Positions 26,387 through 34,161 of a stretch of 64,000 bases of DNA are shown here, one piece after another. The position numbers and the translations under genes are program-made. The stretch comes from Catenulispora sp. GP43. Its GTDB lineage: Bacteria > Actinomycetota > Actinomycetes > Streptomycetales > Catenulisporaceae. Under the pieces are notes generated by a model that was not told where the DNA came from, made no database searches, and saw only the letters and a list, made by a program, of their open reading frames with translations. The stretch covers positions 62,001 through 126,000 of the forward strand of contig NZ_JBGCCT010000024.1 of NCBI RefSeq assembly GCF_041260665.1, given 5' to 3'. Positions within the stretch are counted from its first letter, which is position 1; each line of letters begins with the position of its first letter.

Positions 26387-27526
26387 ATGAGCACCTCAGC
26401 CGAGCAGCGCCTGCCCGCGTGGGCCGTGTGGTCCACCGCCCTCCCGGTGCTGGCCATCGTGCTGCTGGCGTTCACCTGGGGCCGCGACATGCCGCCGTGG
26501 GTGGTGGCGATCATCGCGGCCTTCCTGTTCGGCGCGGTCCTCGCCGCGGTGCACCACGCGGAGGTGGTCGCGCACCGGGTCGGGGAGCCGTTCGGGTCGC
26601 TGGTGCTGGCGGTCGCGGTGACCGTCATCGAGGTGGCGCTGATCATCACCATGATGTCGGCGAAGGGCGCCAAGGGCGCGGGGCTGGCCCGGGACACGGT
26701 GTTCGCAGCCGTGATGATCACCTGCAACGGCATCGCCGGCCTGTGCCTGCTGCTCGGGGCCCTGAAGCGAGGGCTGGCGCTGTTCAACGCCGACGGGGCC
26801 TCGACGGTCTTCGGCGCGATCATCACGCTGGCCGGGCTGACCCTGGTGCTGCCGACCTTCACCACCTCGCAGCCCGGGCCGGAGTTCAACGACACCCAGC
26901 TGAGCTTCGCCGCGCTGGCCTCGATCGCGGTGTACGGGCTGTTCATCAGCGCGCTCACGGTGCGGCACCGGCCGGACTACCTGCCCGTCGACGACGGGAG
27001 CGGGGACGGCGCGGACGACTTCGATCTGGCCGACTACGACGGAGAAGACTACGGCGGCGAGCCCCCGACCGACCGCCAGGCCCTGAACAGCCTGATCCTG
27101 CTCCTGCTGGCCCTGGTCGCCGTGGTCGGCCTGGGCAAGGGCGTCTCGCCGACGATCGAGCGCGGCGTGGACCGCGCGGGCCTCCCGGCCTCGGTGGTCG
27201 GCGTGGTGATCGCGCTGATGGTGCTGCTGCCGGAGTCGATCGCGGCGGTCCGCGCGGCGCAGCGGGACGAGGTGCAGACCAGTCTGAACCTGGCGCTGGG
27301 CTCGGCGATGGCCAGCATCGGGCTCACGATCCCGTCGATCGCCGTGGCCACCATCTGGCTGTCCACCCCCCTGCTCCTGGGCCTCGACGCCAGCCACATG
27401 GTGCTGCTGGCGATGACCGTCGCCGTCGGCACCCTGACGTTCGTCCGCGGCCGCGCGACGCTGGTCCAAGGCGGCGCGCATCTGGTGCTGTGCGCCGGCT
27501 ATCTGATCCTCGCGGTCAGTCCTTAG
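26387..27526 (+). CDS. chaA: Ca2+(Na+)/H+ antiporter, ChaA/CaCA type
   Basis: Inner-membrane antiporter of 379 aa with about eleven transmembrane helices in two repeats. The two CaCA acidic alpha-repeats are visible: VTVIEVALIITMM in the first half and LLPESIAAVRAAQRDEVQTSLNLALGSAMASIG in the second. An acidic cytoplasmic loop (about 205-225, DDGSGDGADDFDLADYDGEDY) separates them and may sense cation. The ATG at 26387 was chosen by homology. It overlaps the convergent ligase gene by 11 bp. Confidence 0.88.
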   Translation: MSTSAEQRLPAWAVWSTALPVLAIVLLAFTWGRDMPPWVVAIIAAFLFGAVLAAVHHAEVVAHRVGEPFGSLVLAVAVTVIEVALIITMMSAKGAKGAGLARDTVFAAVMITCNGIAGLCLLLGALKRGLALFNADGASTVFGAIITLAGLTLVLPTFTTSQPGPEFNDTQLSFAALASIAVYGLFISALTVRHRPDYLPVDDGSGDGADDFDLADYDGEDYGGEPPTDRQALNSLILLLLALVAVVGLGKGVSPTIERGVDRAGLPASVVGVVIALMVLLPESIAAVRAAQRDEVQTSLNLALGSAMASIGLTIPSIAVATIWLSTPLLLGLDASHMVLLAMTVAVGTLTFVRGRATLVQGGAHLVLCAGYLILAVSP

Positions 27527-29051
27527 CCTTCCCGAAGCGGTCGCGCAGCTCACGCTTGAGCACCTTGTGGCTCGGCCCCAGCGGCAGCGCGTCCACGAAC
27601 TCGACCCGGCGCGGATACTTGTGCCGGCCCAGGTGCTCGTTCCCGTAGGCGAGGACCTCCTCGGCCGAGGGCACACCCTCCCCCGCCACCACGACCGCCA
27701 CGATCTCCTCGCCGTGGACGTCGTCGGGCACGCCGATGACGGCGACCTCGGTGAGGCCCGGCATGCGCAGCAGCGCGTCCTCGACCTCCCGCGGGTAGAC
27801 GTTGAACCCGCCGCGGATGATCAGGTCCTTGGTGCGGTCGACGATCGAGATGAAGCCGTCCTCGTCGCGGCGTCCCAGGTCACCGGTGCGGAACCAGCCG
27901 TCCACGACCGCGGCCGCGGTGGCCTCGGGGCGGCCGAGGTAGCCGGTGAAGACGTTGTGGCCGCGGATCACGATCTCGCCGAGTTCCCCGCGCGGCAGGA
28001 GCTTGACGGCGTCCAGGACGTCCGGGTCCGCGATCTCCACGTCCACACCCCACAGCGGGTGGCCTACGGTCCCGGCGCGGGTGCCAATCGAGAGCTGGTT
28101 CACCGACGCCACCGGCGAGGTCTCGGACAGGCCGTAGCCCTCCAGCACCTTCGCGCCGAAGGCCGCCTCGAAGCGTTCCAGCACCGGCACCGGGAGCGAG
28201 GCGCCGCCGGAGACGCAGCGGCGCAGCGTCGGCATCGGCAGTCGCATCTTCTGGGCGCGCGCCGCGGCCTCGATGAGCGTGACGTACATCGTCGGGACGC
28301 CGTGGAAGGTGGTGACCTGTTCCTTGACCATCAGGGCGATGGCGGCGTCGGGGTCGAAGCGCGGCAGCAGGACGACGGTGCCGCCCAGGCGCCAGGTGGC
28401 GTTCATGCTGACGGTCTGGCCGAAGGTGTGGAACAGCGGCAGGGAGGCCAGGACGACGTCGTCGCGGCGGACCTCGTCGCGGGCGTCGTAGGCGTCGGTC
28501 GTCGCGTTCATCACCAGGTTGAGGTGCGACAGGACGGCGCCTTTGGGCGTGCCGGTGGTGCCGGACGTGTAGAAGATGACCGCCGGGTCCTCGGGCGCGC
28601 GGGTCAGGAAGGTCGGCAGCGGCGTGGCCTGCTCGGTGAGCTCCTCCAGGCGGCCGCCGGGACCCGCCGTGAGCAGCCGCGCGCCGGTCTTCTCGGCGGC
28701 CTCGGCCGCGGTCTGGGCGCACATGGCGTGGGCGATGACGACGCTCGCGCCGCTGTCGCGCAGCACGGTCTCGGCTTCGCCGGCGGTGAGCAGCAGGTGC
28801 ACGGGGACCACGACGCCGCCGGCGGCGAGGATCGCGTAGTAGGCGCGCGGGAACTCGGCGGTGTTCGGGCACATCAGGGCGACCTTGTCGCCGGGCCGGA
28901 CGCCCTGCTCGGCCAGCGCGCCGGCCTGGCGGAGCACCTGGGCCCACAGCTCGGCGAAGGTGTAGCGGCGGTCGCCCTCGATCAGCGCGGTCCGGCCGGG
29001 GCGGCGCCAGGCCGGCTCGGCGAGGACGCTGGCCAGCGATAGGGAGGTCAT
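27516..29051 (-). CDS. Acyl-CoA synthetase (AMP-forming ligase)
   Basis: Enzyme of 511 aa that activates a carboxylic acid with ATP and CoA. ANL-superfamily motifs: P-loop YTSGTTGTPKGA, EGYGLSETSP, the Asp in WFRTGDLG, the hinge, and the C-terminal catalytic Lys near GPSHKVLKRELR. It resembles medium/long-chain fatty acid ligases. It lies 53 bp downstream of the acyl-CoA dehydrogenase on the same strand; together they suggest activation and first oxidation of a fatty or branched acid. It is possibly under the TetR regulator at 30430. Confidence 0.92.
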   Translation of the reverse strand: MTSLSLASVLAEPAWRRPGRTALIEGDRRYTFAELWAQVLRQAGALAEQGVRPGDKVALMCPNTAEFPRAYYAILAAGGVVVPVHLLLTAGEAETVLRDSGASVVIAHAMCAQTAAEAAEKTGARLLTAGPGGRLEELTEQATPLPTFLTRAPEDPAVIFYTSGTTGTPKGAVLSHLNLVMNATTDAYDARDEVRRDDVVLASLPLFHTFGQTVSMNATWRLGGTVVLLPRFDPDAAIALMVKEQVTTFHGVPTMYVTLIEAAARAQKMRLPMPTLRRCVSGGASLPVPVLERFEAAFGAKVLEGYGLSETSPVASVNQLSIGTRAGTVGHPLWGVDVEIADPDVLDAVKLLPRGELGEIVIRGHNVFTGYLGRPEATAAAVVDGWFRTGDLGRRDEDGFISIVDRTKDLIIRGGFNVYPREVEDALLRMPGLTEVAVIGVPDDVHGEEIVAVVVAGEGVPSAEEVLAYGNEHLGRHKYPRRVEFVDALPLGPSHKVLKRELRDRFGKAKD

Positions 29052-29104
29052 GCCTGCTCGCTTCCTGTCGGGGTGCTCATGATCTCAGAAGGCGCTTGGA
29101 GGTC

Positions 29105-30277
29105 TCAGAAGGCGCTGACCCCGGTCAGGGCGCGGCCGAGCAGCAGCTTCTGGATCTGGGAAGTGCCTTCGTAGAGGGTCAGGACCCTGGCGTCGCGCAG
29201 GTATTTGCCCACGGGGTACTCGTCGATGTAGCCGTAGCCGCCGAAGACCTGGATCGCGTTGTTGGCGGCGCGCACCGCCGCCTCGGAGCAGAAGAGCTTG
29301 GCAGTGGAGGCGGCGGTGGCGTAGGGCAGGCCGCGTTCGATGAGGTCGGCGACGCGCCAGACCAGCAGCCGGCCGGCGTCCAGGTCGACGGAGATGTCGG
29401 CGAGCATCTCCTGCACGAGCTGGTAGTTCGCGATCGGCTTGCCGAACTGGTCGCGCTCGGCCGCGTAGCCGACGGAGGCGTCCAGGCAGGCCTGGATCAG
29501 GCCGACGCAGCCGGCGGCCACCGACATGCGGCCCTTGTCGAGCGTGGACATCGCGATCTTGAAGCCCTGGCCGATCTCCCCGAGGCGCGCCGCGTCCGGC
29601 ACCCGGACCTGGTCCAGGACCAGCTCGGCGGTGGCCTGCCCGCGCAACCCCAGCTTGCCCTTGATCTCGCGGGCCTGGAAGCCGGGGGTGTCGGTGGCGA
29701 CGAGGAAGGCGGTGATGCCGCGCGGACCGTCGTCGGGCCGGCCGTCCTTGTCGCCGGTGCGGGCGAAGACGAGGGCGAGGTCGGCCCAGGTGCCGTTGGT
29801 GATGAAGAGCTTCGAGCCGGTGAGCAGCCAATCACCGGTTTGGTCGTCGCGCACGGCCTTGGTTTTGAGGTGGCCGGCATCGGACCCGTTGCCCGGCTCG
29901 GTGAGCCCGAAGCAGCCGAGCGCGTCACCGGCGACGAGCCGCGGAATCCACGCCTGCTTCTGCTCCTCGGTCCCGTAGGCCAGCAACGGCTTGGCGACCA
30001 GGCCGAGCGAGACCGAGACGATGCCCCGCACAGCGGTGTCCCCGCGCCCGAGCTCCTCCATGACCAGGCAGTACGACAGATGGTCGCCCCCGGACCCGCC
30101 GTACTCCTCAGGAATGGTCATCCCGAGAAAGCCCAGGTCACCAAGCCGCTTCACCACGGACCGGTCCACCGCCTCGACCCGGTCCCATTCGGCGGCGTGC
30201 GGAATGAGCTCACGATCGGCGAAATCGGCGGCGAGAGCACGAATCGCCTCGTGCTCATCGGTGAGGGACAGGTCCAT
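29105..30277 (-). CDS. Acyl-CoA dehydrogenase
   Basis: FAD flavoenzyme of 390 aa introducing the alpha-beta double bond of acyl-CoAs. Motifs: FGLTEPGNGSDAG, WLLTGSKLFITNG, RDQFGKPIANYQLVQEMLAD, the C-terminal AIQVFGGYGYIDEYPV, and the catalytic Glu in TLYEGTSQIQKLLLGRAL. The ATG at 30277 (MDLSLTDEHEAIRAL) is right for the family; longer starts cover the putative operator region. It is first of a two-gene unit with the acyl-CoA ligase and divergent from a TetR-type regulator. Confidence 0.94.
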   Translation of the reverse strand: MDLSLTDEHEAIRALAADFADRELIPHAAEWDRVEAVDRSVVKRLGDLGFLGMTIPEEYGGSGGDHLSYCLVMEELGRGDTAVRGIVSVSLGLVAKPLLAYGTEEQKQAWIPRLVAGDALGCFGLTEPGNGSDAGHLKTKAVRDDQTGDWLLTGSKLFITNGTWADLALVFARTGDKDGRPDDGPRGITAFLVATDTPGFQAREIKGKLGLRGQATAELVLDQVRVPDAARLGEIGQGFKIAMSTLDKGRMSVAAGCVGLIQACLDASVGYAAERDQFGKPIANYQLVQEMLADISVDLDAGRLLVWRVADLIERGLPYATAASTAKLFCSEAAVRAANNAIQVFGGYGYIDEYPVGKYLRDARVLTLYEGTSQIQKLLLGRALTGVSAF

Positions 30278-30293
30278 CGGACACCTCGGAGTT

Positions 30294-30357
30294 GCGGAAA
30301 CTAGCGCCGGGAGTTTTCTTGAACGTAGTCGCGCGAAACTAGCGGCGCAAGGTTTGC
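30294..30357. promoter_or_regulatory. Twin dyads, candidate TetR-type operator
   Basis: Two 25-bp copies of the same imperfect inverted repeat: GCGGAAACT-n9-AGTTTTC (30294-30318) and GCGAAACT-n9-AGGTTTGC (30333-30357). They share GAAACTAGCG and lie 38 bp apart between the acyl-CoA dehydrogenase and the divergent TetR gene. Placement fits autoregulated control of the fatty-acid genes. Confidence 0.5.
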
Positions 30358-30429
30358 CGGCGGGATTTACTGGGGTGCCCGGGCGCGCACGCCACGCCGC
30401 GGGGAGACAGCCAGGAGAGGGAGACGCGT

Positions 30430-31125
30430 ATGGCTCGGCCACGGACGCCGCTGCTCAGCCGCGACGGCATCGTCGCCGCGGCACTGGCCTTGGTCGACGC
30501 CGAGGGGCTGGAGGCGCTGTCGACGCGGCGGCTCGCTGCGGAGTTGGGGGTGAGTGGGCCGAGTTTGTACAACCATGTGGCGACGAAGGATGAGCTGATC
30601 GACGCGGTGGTCGACAGCGTGGTCGCGGGGGTGGATGTTTCGGCTTTCGCCGGGTTGGGGGTCGGTGGCGCGGGCAAGGTCCTCGGCGAAGAGCCAGCGT
30701 GGCGCGGCGCGTTGGCAACCTGGGCGCGCTCGTATCGCGAAGTGCTGGCAGCGCACCCGAACGTGGTCCCCGCCCTGGCACGTGGCTCAGGCCGCCGCCC
30801 GGCACAGCTGCACATCGCCGACGCCGTCTTCGGCGGCCTGGTCGCCGCCGGCTGGCCACGCCGCGAGGCCACCAGCATCGGCGCCCTGATGCGCTCGCTG
30901 GTGATCGGATCCGCGCTGGGCTCGTTCGCGGCCAGCTTCCCGGCCGACGCATCGGTCTACGCGGGCGTCTACCCACACCTGGACCAGGCGCACCTGCTCG
31001 CCGAGCATCAGCGCGAGATCGACGACCGAGCCTTCGAAGTCGGCCTCGCCGCAGTCCTCGACGGCCTGGAGCTCCGGCTCGCGGCGTTGCGCCACGGCGG
31101 CGAACCGGGCGCCACCCGTACCTGA
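30430..31125 (+). CDS. TetR-family transcriptional regulator
   Basis: Regulator of 231 aa. The N-terminal TetR helix-turn-helix (about 8-56) reads RDGIVAAALALVDAEGLEALSTRRLAAELGVSGPSLYNHVATKDELIDAVVD. The C-terminal half is an alpha-helical ligand domain of the WHG type (RSYREVLAAHPNVVPALA). The ATG at 30430 follows AGGAGAGGGAGACGC. It is divergent from the acyl-CoA dehydrogenase/ligase pair, a typical FadR-like arrangement with acyl-CoA as a plausible ligand (inferred). Confidence 0.92.
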   Translation: MARPRTPLLSRDGIVAAALALVDAEGLEALSTRRLAAELGVSGPSLYNHVATKDELIDAVVDSVVAGVDVSAFAGLGVGGAGKVLGEEPAWRGALATWARSYREVLAAHPNVVPALARGSGRRPAQLHIADAVFGGLVAAGWPRREATSIGALMRSLVIGSALGSFAASFPADASVYAGVYPHLDQAHLLAEHQREIDDRAFEVGLAAVLDGLELRLAALRHGGEPGATRT

Positions 31126-31241
31126 ATCCGCACCGCCCAAAAGCCGCCAACAGCCCCCAACAAACCCTTGTGAACTTGTACCCTCAACACGGCCCCAGCG
31201 CGATTTGGCCAACCAGGTTCCCCGCGCGCGCCGCTTCCGGC

Positions 31242-34160
31242 ATGCTTCGCGCTGTGGCGGCCACAGACAACACGGCGACCGGCGGCACCGACCAACCCGA
31301 GCAACCGCCGAACGCTCTCATAGAGGCGACGACGGCGCTCCTGTCAGCGGTCACCGCCATCACCCTCCCCCTCGAACTCCCCACCGCCGAGCCGGCACGC
31401 CGCGCCCGCACGGAGATCGAGCACACCCTCACAGCCGCGATCCTCCCCAGGCTGCGCACCCCCGACGCACCACTCCTGTGCGCCCTGGCCGGCCCCACCG
31501 GCGTCGGCAAATCAACGCTGCTGAACGCCCTGGCCGGCGCAACGCTCTCGGCGACAGGCCCGCTGCGGCCGACTACGCGGGCGGCAGTGTTGGTGTGCCA
31601 CCCGGCGGATATGGCGGGGCTGGTGGAGGTGGCGGGGGCGCAGTCGGCGGAATCAGTGTCGGCCGCCGAGGCAGAGCCGGTAGCCGCGGACGAGACGGCG
31701 GCGGCCGGAACCGAGCTGGCAGCCGAGGCAGAGCCGGCGGCTGCGGGCGAGACGGAAGCAGCGGGCGAGGCGATATCAGCCGACGAGGCAACTCGGTCTG
31801 AGCAGGTGGCGGCGGCCGACGAGCTGGTTGGCGAGCTGGTTGGCGAGGATGGTTCGGCGTCGGCCGAGGTGCCGATGCCTGGCGGCGAAACGACATCCGG
31901 CATAGCGCTCGAGCGCACCGACACAGCCGTATCCGCCGAGCCATCGACCGCCGCCGCATCGGGGGCCGTCGAAGAGCCGGTTACCGCTGAGACATCGATA
32001 CCCGGCGAAGCACCGGATTCTGCTGACGAGGCAAAGTCCGGCAACGAGCCGGTGGTCGCCGACGCAGTGCTGGCCGAGGCGACGGTCGCGTCCGAGGAAT
32101 CGGGGCCAGCCGAAGCAGCAGGGCAGGTCGGCCGGGCGTGCGTGGGCACCGAGGCTGGGCTGGGTGCGCGGGTGGGGGTCGAGCTGGCTGCTTTGATTTC
32201 TTCCCCCCTCCCCTCCCCCTCCCTCCCTCGTGGTGTTGCGTTGGTGGACACGGTTGATGGCGACGTGGCGGTCGTGGGGGCCGCGGACGTCGTTGTGGTC
32301 GTGGTGAGTGCTGAACGGTATGCGGATGCCGCTGTGTGGCGGGTTCTGCGGCGGGTGGGTGGGCTGGGAGTTCCGGTCGTCGTGGTGTTGGGGCGGGTTG
32401 CGGCGGGGGTTGTGGAGGAGGTTTCGGGGGCCTTCGTTGAGTTGTTGCGGGTGAATGGGTTGGGGGCGGTTCCCTTCTTCGTGGTGGAGGAGGTTGGGGA
32501 CGGCGAGGGAGCCCTGGCCCGGGGCGCGTTCCTTGGCGACAGCGGTGCTCTCTGTATGGACGGAGGGCGGGGCGAGAACACGGCTGGCGATGGGGGTGGC
32601 GCCCCGGGCGAGGGCGGCTATGGAAACGGCGGGCTCGGGCGCGCTGGCGGGCCTGCCGGGGGGACGGGGATTGAGGTTGGGGGTCGGGGCGGGGATCTAG
32701 GGGGCTTGGGGTCCGCGCCCGAGTCTGAGGGGGATGCTGCGGCTCGGTATGAGTCTGAGGGGGAGGCCCGGGCTGAGGCTCGGGTTGGGATGGGAGCCGG
32801 GGCTGAGGCTGAGGTCGGTGTCGGGGTCGGGGCTGTTCGGGCTGAGACTGAGGCAGACGCTGAGGCAGACGCTGAGGCAGACGCTGAGGCGGAGTCTGGA
32901 GCTGAGGCCGAGGCGAAGGCTGAAACTGCAGTCGGCCTTGGCGATGGGCCCGGTCACGAGTCTCAGGCTGGGTTCGAGTCTGGGGCTGGGCCCGACGTCG
33001 AGCCGACGCCCGAGGGCGAGCCGGCGCCCGAGGTTGAGTCAGGGCCCGAGGTCGAGTCAGGGGCCGAAGTCAATGGCGCCCTTGAGTCCATATCAGCGTC
33101 TACATCAGCAACTACATCTGGCATCGGGAACGGGGACAGTCACCCGCTCGTGCCGGAAGCAGCAGTCGCGGGGTTGCTCGGGTGGCTCAGGGATGCGGGG
33201 GCGGACACCGCGGGGCGGGTGCGGATCGGGATGCTCGGGGTGGCCGGGCGGCTCGATTCCGTTGACAGGCTTGTTCAGGTTCTTGCCGATGCCTGGGAGG
33301 GGCAGCGGCTTGCTCTACAGGTATTGCATCAGGGCTTGGAGAGAGTGCATACCGCTGAACGGGTGAGGTTTCGGGGGGCCGTGGATGCCGGGGAGTTGTT
33401 GGGGGGTGAGGTGCGGATTCGGTGGCAGGAGTTGGTGGGTTCGGGGCGTGTCAGTGCTCTGTTCGGGGCGGAGGATGGGGGCAAGAAGAGTCGGCGGCGC
33501 AAGCGGGCTGAGGCCGATTGGAGTGCGCGCTTTCACAACCCCACCGCGCATGATGCCGCTACCGCGCCGTTGCGTGCCGCGCTTGTCGAAGCCGTCGCCC
33601 GGGGGTATCGCGGGGCGTTGGAGCGGGCTGCGCGCAAGACCTCTGATCAGTGGGAGCTGACGCCGGGGGCGCCCGAGGCGGCGATCGCTGATGAGGCGGC
33701 GCGGCGGGCCGGGGATCCGGCGCGGGCTGCTGCGGAGTGGCTCGATCATTTGCCGGCGGTCATTCTCGACCAGGCGCATTCGCGGCGGACCACGCGGACG
33801 ATCGGGCCCGCCGGTGCTCACATGCGGAGCGCGGCGTTGGTGCTGGGCGTAGCGGCGCTTGCCGGTGGTGGGGCTGTGGAAGAGGGTGCGGCCGAGGCTG
33901 ATGGCATCGGCCCGCGTGACGAAGACCCCGCCGCCTCCGCCGCGCTCGGCCTGCTGCACACCATGTTCGGCCACGAAGCCGCCGACCGGCTCCTGGCCAC
34001 CGCCACCACGTCCCTGAAAGACGGCAACGCGCGCCTCCTGGACCGCGCCGCCGAGCCCCACCGCGCCCAGTTGGCCGCCCACGCCCTCGACCCCCGCCAG
34101 GCCCAGGCGCTCGCCGAGGCGCGCGCGGCGGTGGCTCGAGCCCGGAACGAGGAAGACTGA
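31242..34160 (+). CDS. Dynamin-like GTPase with two large low-complexity inserts
   Basis: Protein of 972 aa. The P-loop is GPTGVGKST (84-92), G2 Thr lies in RPTTRA, and G3 is the degenerate VDTVDGD (Asp336). No NKxD G4 is seen; VVVVLGRV stands in its place. Between P-loop and G3 about 190 residues of Ala/Glu-rich acidic sequence are inserted; a second Gly/Glu/Ala-rich insert covers about 436-633. The second protein of the pair spans G1 to G3 in about 80 residues, so the inserts are real gains. The C-terminal third (634-972) is helical, with a basic KKSRRRKR patch near 750. The next gene starts one base after its stop, so they form an operon. It resembles the Streptomyces paired dynamin-like GTPases that support FtsZ rings; that role is inferred. 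The ATG at 31242 is the likely start. Confidence 0.75.
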   Translation: MLRAVAATDNTATGGTDQPEQPPNALIEATTALLSAVTAITLPLELPTAEPARRARTEIEHTLTAAILPRLRTPDAPLLCALAGPTGVGKSTLLNALAGATLSATGPLRPTTRAAVLVCHPADMAGLVEVAGAQSAESVSAAEAEPVAADETAAAGTELAAEAEPAAAGETEAAGEAISADEATRSEQVAAADELVGELVGEDGSASAEVPMPGGETTSGIALERTDTAVSAEPSTAAASGAVEEPVTAETSIPGEAPDSADEAKSGNEPVVADAVLAEATVASEESGPAEAAGQVGRACVGTEAGLGARVGVELAALISSPLPSPSLPRGVALVDTVDGDVAVVGAADVVVVVVSAERYADAAVWRVLRRVGGLGVPVVVVLGRVAAGVVEEVSGAFVELLRVNGLGAVPFFVVEEVGDGEGALARGAFLGDSGALCMDGGRGENTAGDGGGAPGEGGYGNGGLGRAGGPAGGTGIEVGGRGGDLGGLGSAPESEGDAAARYESEGEARAEARVGMGAGAEAEVGVGVGAVRAETEADAEADAEADAEAESGAEAEAKAETAVGLGDGPGHESQAGFESGAGPDVEPTPEGEPAPEVESGPEVESGAEVNGALESISASTSATTSGIGNGDSHPLVPEAAVAGLLGWLRDAGADTAGRVRIGMLGVAGRLDSVDRLVQVLADAWEGQRLALQVLHQGLERVHTAERVRFRGAVDAGELLGGEVRIRWQELVGSGRVSALFGAEDGGKKSRRRKRAEADWSARFHNPTAHDAATAPLRAALVEAVARGYRGALERAARKTSDQWELTPGAPEAAIADEAARRAGDPARAAAEWLDHLPAVILDQAHSRRTTRTIGPAGAHMRSAALVLGVAALAGGGAVEEGAAEADGIGPRDEDPAASAALGLLHTMFGHEAADRLLATATTSLKDGNARLLDRAAEPHRAQLAAHALDPRQAQALAEARAAVARARNEED
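32847..32892 (+). repeat. 12-bp tandem repeat coding EADA units
   Basis: Nearly four copies of gctgaggcagac inside the second low-complexity insert of the GTPase, giving an Ala-Glu/Ala-Asp run. It shows directly how the insert grew. Confidence 0.85.
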
Positions 34161-34161
34161 G

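Noticed and set aside
31242-34160. Frameshift or assembly error in the GTPase gene causing the inserts
   Set aside because: The reading frame stays open throughout, the P-loop, G3 and C-terminal part are in the same frame, and in-frame 12-bp repeats explain the growth.
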